A stretch of 13,045 nucleotides of DNA from JAICLV01 sp036380925 (GTDB lineage Bacteria > Actinomycetota > Actinomycetes > Acidothermales > Acidothermaceae). Under the pieces are notes generated by a model. It saw only the letters and a list, made by a program, of their open reading frames with translations, searched no databases and was not told where the DNA came from. The stretch covers positions 1 through 13,045 of the forward strand of contig DASVDW010000135.1 of the NCBI GenBank assembly GCA_036380925.1. The letters are read 5' to 3'. The position numbers and the translations under genes are program-made. Of the stretch, positions 9,821 through 13,045 are shown in pieces. Within the stretch, counting starts at the first letter, position 1. Each line of letters starts with the position of its first letter.

Positions 9821-9860
9821 GAAGCGGAGCGAGGAGCGGAGCGGCGGAGGGCGCGGGGGA
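9821..9860. repeat. GAGCG-rich low-complexity repeat between sufR and sufB
   Basis: The 70-nt gap between sufR and sufB is mostly filled by reiterated GGAGCG/GAGGAGCGG units. On the minus strand this reads as repeated CTCCGCTC. Similar purine-rich runs are scattered in intergenic regions of many actinomycete genomes, where their role is unclear. Here it would form part of the sufR-sufB messenger and could slow or modulate read-through. I see no clear promoter within it. Confidence 0.45.
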
Positions 9861-9866
9861 ACAGCG

Positions 9867-10604
9867 TCACGAGGTGACCTTTCCGGAGGTTGGTTGAGCG
9901 TGTGCTGCGGGAGCTTGCGGATGAAGCGGGATGTGCGTGGTGCAGACGCCGTCGCCGTGCGCGATCGTCGCGAGCCGCTGGACGTGGGTGCCGAGCAGCC
10001 GACCGAAGGCCTCGGTCTCCGCCTCGCACAGCTGCGGGAAGTCGGCGGCGACGTGCGCCACCGGGCAGTGGTGCTGGCAGACTTGCACGCCCGTGCCCGC
10101 CTCCTCGACCGAGGCCGCGTATCCGTCGGCACTCAGCGCCGCCGCCAGCCCGGCTGGTCGATCTGCTGGCTTGGACGACGCGAGCAACTCGCCGTAGCGC
10201 GCCTCGGTGGGCGCGAGCCGGCGACGGGCGAACTCGGTCAGGGCGGCGTCGCCGCCGGTGTCGCGCAAGTAGGTCAGCGCGGCGACCGCGAGGTCGTCGT
10301 ACGAGTGCGGAAAGGCCGCCCGCCCCGAGTCGGTGAGGGCGAACAGCTTGGCCGGCCGGCCGCGGCCGCGCGCCTTGCCGCGAACGCGGCGCTCCGGCGT
10401 CTGGGACACCTGCCCGGTCGCGATCATGGCGTCGAGATGACGTCGCACCGCAGCGGGTGTGAGCCCGAATCGGGCGCTCAGCGCCACCGCGCTTTGCGGG
10501 CCGTGCTCGTACAACGCGCGAGCCACCCGATCGCGCGTGCGGGCGTCGTCCGTCACACATCCGTCGACGCAGGCGTCGGCGATCAACGGCTCGCTGGATT
10601 TCAC
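9867..10604 (-). CDS. sufR: SufR, Fe-S-sensing ArsR/DeoR-like transcriptional repressor of the suf operon
   Basis: A 245-residue regulator. A winged-helix domain occupies residues about 22-92 (TRDRVARALYEHGP, then the recognition region LTPAAVRRHLDAM, then the wing with RGRPAKLFALT). The C-terminal part carries the cluster cysteines C176, C180, C193 and C221. The spacing resembles mycobacterial SufR, which binds a [4Fe-4S] cluster and represses its own operon. Two further cysteines (C12, C16) lie near the N terminus. The start is taken as GTG 10604: a -10 hexamer TAACAT lies 7 nt upstream, so the transcript would begin at the GTG. GTG at codon 17 is an alternative. SufR is the first gene of the operon, so a cell short of clusters would raise production of all eight proteins. 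The C-terminal 20 residues are low complexity. Confidence 0.93.
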   Translation of the reverse strand: MKSSEPLIADACVDGCVTDDARTRDRVARALYEHGPQSAVALSARFGLTPAAVRRHLDAMIATGQVSQTPERRVRGKARGRGRPAKLFALTDSGRAAFPHSYDDLAVAALTYLRDTGGDAALTEFARRRLAPTEARYGELLASSKPADRPAGLAAALSADGYAASVEEAGTGVQVCQHHCPVAHVAADFPQLCEAETEAFGRLLGTHVQRLATIAHGDGVCTTHIPLHPQAPAAHAQPTSGKVTS

Positions 10605-10615
10605 AACGACAATGT
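10601..10615 (-). promoter_or_regulatory. SufR-like operator overlapping the sufR start codon
   Basis: On the minus strand the sequence is ACATT-GTCGT-TGTGA. From memory, the motif reported for M. tuberculosis SufR is ACACT-N5-TGTGA; this copy differs at one of the ten fixed bases. The TGTGA half contains the GTG start codon and the other half overlaps the -10 hexamer. Bound repressor would block RNA polymerase, as expected for autoregulation. Confidence 0.55.
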
Positions 10616-10640
10616 TACCTATTTGGCCGCGCCCCACACA
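10612..10640 (-). promoter_or_regulatory. Candidate suf operon promoter, leaderless
   Basis: A -10 hexamer TAACAT (10617-10612 on the minus strand) fits the actinobacterial TAnnnT pattern. It is 7 nt from GTG 10604, the distance expected when the start codon is the first transcribed base. A weak -35 TGTGTG (10640-10635) lies 17 nt further upstream. No Shine-Dalgarno sequence stands at a useful distance before the GTG (the only AGG is about 13 nt away), which supports a leaderless start. Confidence 0.5.
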
Positions 10641-10713
10641 CCCAGGGCCCGGCGCAGATTCGCACCCGCCGCGGCTCGCCACGGCTGCGCCCCGAAACGC
10701 GGCGCGCGCCACG

Positions 10714-10719
10714 TACGAT
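10714..10719 (+). promoter_or_regulatory. Candidate -10 element of ctaA
   Basis: TACGAT matches TAnnnT and ends 9 nt before the ctaA ATG. There is only a weak GGA as ribosome-binding sequence, so ctaA may be transcribed with a very short or no leader. I could not pick a -35 with confidence. Confidence 0.35.
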
Positions 10720-10728
10720 CGGACTGCG

Positions 10729-11703
10729 ATGACCGCCGCTCCAGAGTCCCCCGCTCCGCCGTCCACCACGGTCGAGGCGCCGGCGGGCGCGCGGCGATGG
10801 CGGCCGTCGGAAAAGACGGTCAACCGGCTCGCCCTGTTCGCGCTCGTCGCCAACATCGCGATCGTGGCCAGCGGCGGGCTGGTCCGGCTCACCGGCTCCG
10901 GCCTGGGTTGTCCGTCCTGGCCGGACTGCACCGCCGGCTCCGTTGTCCCCACCCGCGAGCTGTCGTGGCACAAGTACGTCGAGTTCGGCAACCGGCTGTT
11001 CACCTACGTGGTGCTCGCCGCCGCGGTCGGCGCGCTGGTCGCGGTGCTGCGGGAGCGTCCACGCCGGCCGCGGCTGCGACTGTGGGCCTGGCTGGTGTTC
11101 CTCGCCGTCCCCGCGCAGGCGGTGATGGGCGGCGTCACCGTCCTCACCCATCTCAACCCGTGGGCGGTCGCCGCGCACTTCGTGCTGTCGATGTTGTTGG
11201 TGGCGGCTGCCACCGTGCTGTGGTGGCGCACTCGGCTGCGCCCGCCTGAACCGTCGCCGGTGTTGCATCCGCTCCTCGTGCGGTTGGGCTGGCTGACCTG
11301 GTTGCTCACCTTTGCGGTGTTTTGCGTGGGAACCGTGGTCACCGGCGCCGGGCCGCACGCGGGTGATCCGACCGCCAAGCGCATCGCGCTCAAGCCCGGG
11401 TCGGTCGCCCAGCTGCACGCCGACCTGGTGATGTTGCTGGTCGGGACGTCGTTCGCGCTCGCGGTCGCGGTGACCGCCGTCGGCGCTCACCGCGTCATCC
11501 GAAGAACAACCCGGCTACTTCTCGCCGCCCTCGCCGCCCAAACCGCGGTCGGATTCGCGCAGTATTTCGACAAGCTCCCCATAGGCCTGGTTGAACTGCA
11601 TTTGCTGGGCGCCGCCCTGATCGCGGCGGCTTCGACCAGTGTGGTGCTGGCGATGACGCCTGACCCGACGAGGGTTGCCGCTCGACAGATCACGTCTAGG
11701 TAA
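10729..11703 (+). CDS. ctaA: CtaA/COX15-family heme A synthase
   Basis: A 324-residue membrane protein with eight predicted helices that oxidises the methyl group of heme O to form heme A for aa3-type cytochrome oxidase. Landmarks: GGLVRLTGSGLGCPSWPDC, a 19-residue block (49-67), carrying the conserved cysteine pair C61/C67; H81 and the EFGNR motif (85-89); QAVMGGVTVLTHLNP with H141, and H150 in AAHF; GAGPHAGDP (207-213); H230 in QLHAD; H291 in ELHLLG. These histidines are the heme ligands in the family. ATG 10729 was chosen because the upstream in-frame sequence is a non-membrane, Pro/Arg/Thr-rich stretch that overlaps sufR and its promoter. It is divergent from sufR, with 124 bp between the two start codons. 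In M. tuberculosis ctaA (Rv1456c) is also close to sufR but separated by other genes. Confidence 0.94.
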   Translation: MTAAPESPAPPSTTVEAPAGARRWRPSEKTVNRLALFALVANIAIVASGGLVRLTGSGLGCPSWPDCTAGSVVPTRELSWHKYVEFGNRLFTYVVLAAAVGALVAVLRERPRRPRLRLWAWLVFLAVPAQAVMGGVTVLTHLNPWAVAAHFVLSMLLVAAATVLWWRTRLRPPEPSPVLHPLLVRLGWLTWLLTFAVFCVGTVVTGAGPHAGDPTAKRIALKPGSVAQLHADLVMLLVGTSFALAVAVTAVGAHRVIRRTTRLLLAALAAQTAVGFAQYFDKLPIGLVELHLLGAALIAAASTSVVLAMTPDPTRVAARQITSR

Positions 11704-11737
11704 CAGATAGGTTCCGAACCGTTCTTTGAGGGTTTCT

Positions 11738-11752
11738 GCCTCTTACCGAGGC
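11738..11752 (+). terminator. Small hairpin between ctaA and xylF, weak terminator candidate
   Basis: GCCTC-TTACC-GAGGC forms a 5-bp stem with a 5-base loop, 35 nt after the ctaA stop. A second short inverted repeat, GGTTC-C-GAACC, lies at 11710-11720. Neither is followed by a T-run, so termination here is uncertain. The hairpin's loop overlaps the -35 proposed for xylF. Confidence 0.25.
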
Positions 11753-11784
11753 GCGCGACGGTGCATATGTTGTCCGGCACAACA
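11743..11784 (+). promoter_or_regulatory. Candidate xylF promoter with an operator-like inverted repeat
   Basis: TTACCG (11743-11748) and TATGTT (11766-11771) are spaced by 17 bp, a plausible -35/-10 pair. TGTTGT-CCGGC-ACAACA (11768-11784) is a perfect inverted repeat with 6-bp arms that overlaps the -10 and the expected transcription start. That is a classical repressor position for a sugar-uptake gene. The protein that would bind it is not encoded in this window. Confidence 0.5.
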
Positions 11785-11838
11785 ACGGGCCGTCCTGCGG
11801 GGCACAAGCTCCGCGCCCGAAGCCAAAAGGGGACCTGC

Positions 11839-13017
11839 ATGAACAAGACTGCGCTCCGGCTGGCGGCAGCTGCCGCCGTCGCCGGCCTCGGCATCGCCGG
11901 GTGTAGCAGCAGCAAGAACACTCCGGCGAGCTCCGGCTCGGCGAGCACGCCCGCCAGCAACACGTCCTCAGCTGCCGCGCCGTCCAGCGCGGCTGGCTCG
12001 TCCGGCTCGACGGCGGCCGCCGGCGGCGCGCAGGTCGGCGTCATCCTGCCGGACACCCAGTCGTCGTCCCGCTGGGAAGACCAGGACCGGCCGAACCTGA
12101 CCAAGGCGTTCGACGCCGCGGGTGTGAAAGCCGACATTCAAAACGCGCTCGGCGACAAGACCAAGTTCGTGTCGATCGCCCAGGGCATGATCCAGGAGGG
12201 CGTCAAGGTCCTCATCATCGTCGACCTCGACAGCCCGTCGGGCGCCCAGGTCGAGAACCTCGCCAAGCAGGCCGGCATCAAGACGATCGACTACGACCGC
12301 CTCACCCTCGGCGGCAGCGCGTCGTACTACGTCTCGTTCGACAACGTGAAGGTCGGCCAACTCCAGGGCCAGGGCCTGGTTGACTGCCTCACCGCCGCGA
12401 ACGTCGCGACGCCGTGGAAGGTCATCGAGCTCAAGGGCTCCCCGACCGACAACAACGCGACGCTGTTCGCGCAGGGCTACGACGGCGTGCTCGACCCGCT
12501 GATCCAGTCGGGCAAGGTCAAGCGGCTCGGCGAGCAAGCGGTTCCGAACTGGGACAACGCGCAGGCCGGCACCATCTTCGAGAACATGCTGACCGCGGCC
12601 GGCAACAAGGTTGACGGCGTCATCGGCGCCAACGACGGCATGGGCCAGTCGGTCATCACGGTGCTGAAGAAGCACGGCATCAAGGCGCCCGTCACCGGAC
12701 AGGACGCCACGGTTCCCGGCTTGCAGAGCATCCTGCGCGGCGACCAGTGCGGCACCGTGTTCAAGGACACCTCGATCGAGGCGAAGGCCGCGTCCGACCT
12801 GGCCATCGCCCTGATCAAGGGCACTGACACCACCTCCATCGTCAACGGCTCGGTCAAGGACACCCAGGCCAACCGCGACGTCCCGTCGGTTCTGGCCACC
12901 CCGCAGTGGATCACCCAGAAGAACGTCGAGGACGTCGTGAAGGCCGGCCAGGCCAAGGCGTCGGACATCTGCGCTGGTGACGTGGCGGCGCTTTGCACCA
13001 AGTTCGGCGTCAGCTGA
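11839..13017 (+). CDS. xylF: XylF-like sugar ABC transporter substrate-binding lipoprotein (D-xylose type)
   Basis: A 392-residue secreted lipoprotein. The N terminus has a charged start, a hydrophobic stretch and the lipobox GIAGC with the lipidated cysteine at 22. A Ser/Ala/Gly/Thr-rich spacer (23-64) then leads to the periplasmic-binding-protein type I domain. It resembles XylF in: SRW (77-79), DYDR (151-154), SFDNVKVGQLQ (166-176), SPTDNN (201-206), PNW (236-238), AND (264-266) and GQDA (287-290). In E. coli XylF the matching RW, DR, DNN, W, ND and GQD residues contact the sugar, so a pentose, probably xylose, is the likely ligand, though other sugars are possible. Cysteines 183, 304, 378 and 386 could form disulfides outside the membrane. 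ATG 11839 has AAGGGGA 5 nt upstream. A longer frame from 11761 would bury the signal peptide and is rejected. The ATPase and permease genes should follow beyond the right edge. Confidence 0.9.
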   Translation: MNKTALRLAAAAAVAGLGIAGCSSSKNTPASSGSASTPASNTSSAAAPSSAAGSSGSTAAAGGAQVGVILPDTQSSSRWEDQDRPNLTKAFDAAGVKADIQNALGDKTKFVSIAQGMIQEGVKVLIIVDLDSPSGAQVENLAKQAGIKTIDYDRLTLGGSASYYVSFDNVKVGQLQGQGLVDCLTAANVATPWKVIELKGSPTDNNATLFAQGYDGVLDPLIQSGKVKRLGEQAVPNWDNAQAGTIFENMLTAAGNKVDGVIGANDGMGQSVITVLKKHGIKAPVTGQDATVPGLQSILRGDQCGTVFKDTSIEAKAASDLAIALIKGTDTTSIVNGSVKDTQANRDVPSVLATPQWITQKNVEDVVKAGQAKASDICAGDVAALCTKFGVS

Positions 13018-13021
13018 CGCC
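13006..13021 (+). promoter_or_regulatory. 16-bp perfect palindrome covering the xylF stop codon
   Basis: GGCGTCAGCTGACGCC is its own reverse complement and includes the TGA stop. In RNA it can form a 6-bp stem with an AGCT loop, immediately before the next ATG. Hairpins after a binding-protein gene commonly protect its messenger and reduce expression of the transporter genes behind it. That role is inferred. There is no T-run that can be trusted, because the following sequence is the G artefact. Confidence 0.5.
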
Positions 13022-13045
13022 ATGACCGCGGTGGGGGGGGGGGGG
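13022..13045 (+). CDS. Possible first codons of the next ABC transporter gene (truncated)
   Basis: ATG ACC GCG GTG begins 4 nt after the xylF stop. In XylF operons an ATPase (XylG) or permease gene normally follows at such short spacing. Only four codons are credible before the terminal G run, so the product cannot be read from sequence and the assignment rests on position alone. Confidence 0.25.
13033..13045. other. Terminal poly-G run, probable sequencing or assembly artefact
   Basis: Thirteen G residues end the window, mirroring the ten C residues at its start. See the left-end entry. The true sequence beyond about 13032 is unknown. Confidence 0.75.

Noticed and set aside
10459..10728. 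Upstream in-frame extension of ctaA
   Set aside because: The added 90 residues would overlap sufR and its promoter, have no membrane or signal character, and are not part of the heme A synthase family.
11761..11838. Upstream in-frame start for the XylF-like gene
   Set aside because: It would put 26 residues before a clear lipoprotein signal and would read through the promoter; ATG 11839 has a good Shine-Dalgarno sequence.

Overview
The window looks like a complete short contig from a high-GC Gram-positive actinomycete. Four things point there: very GC-rich coding sequence, frequent GTG starts, an actinobacterial sufR-B-D-C-S-U-T cluster, and gene neighbours that match the Mycobacterium tuberculosis Rv1460-Rv1466 / Rv1473 / Rv1473A region as I remember it. 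A Rieske ferredoxin inside the suf operon and the absence of a SufB intein argue against M. tuberculosis itself. Another lineage such as Mycobacteriales, Frankiales or Sporichthyales fits, but I cannot name a genus. The contig begins with a C run and ends with a G run, which is the pattern of poly-G read artefacts, so the outermost bases should not be trusted.

Layout from left to right. A truncated, divergent enoyl-CoA-hydratase-like gene (minus, to 493) lies downstream of a small helix-turn-helix protein (minus, 521-784), with a perfect 9-bp hairpin between them. A divergent MFS exporter (plus, about 984-2270) runs tail-to-tail into an ABC-F ATPase (minus, 2253-3851), overlapping it by 18 bp. 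A 135-bp gap with a hairpin, two copies of a 10-bp direct repeat and a possible leader ORF separates the ABC-F gene from the suf operon.

The suf operon (minus, 10604 to 3987) reads sufR, sufB, sufD, Rieske ferredoxin, sufC, sufS, sufU, sufT. The genes are packed tightly, and several start and stop codons overlap. SufS takes sulfur from cysteine and SufU accepts it. SufB-SufC-SufD is the scaffold where the Fe-S cluster is built, SufT helps cluster maturation, and SufR is the Fe-S-sensing repressor. The sufR promoter looks leaderless, and a SufR-like inverted repeat lies across its start.

Divergent from sufR is ctaA (heme A synthase, plus, 10729-11703). It is followed by a XylF-like sugar-binding lipoprotein (plus, 11839-13017), which has its own promoter and operator candidate upstream. 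A perfect 16-bp palindrome covers the xylF stop codon, and the first codons of a probable next ABC gene follow.

Most of the window is recognisable core metabolism. I found no convincing wholly new system. The best leads are regulatory: the sufR start-site operator, the ABC-F leader, the hairpin that covers the hydratase ribosome-binding site, and the operator-like palindromes near the MFS and xylF genes. There is no gene-free stretch longer than 300 bases, and I found no tRNA, rRNA, CRISPR array or insertion sequence.
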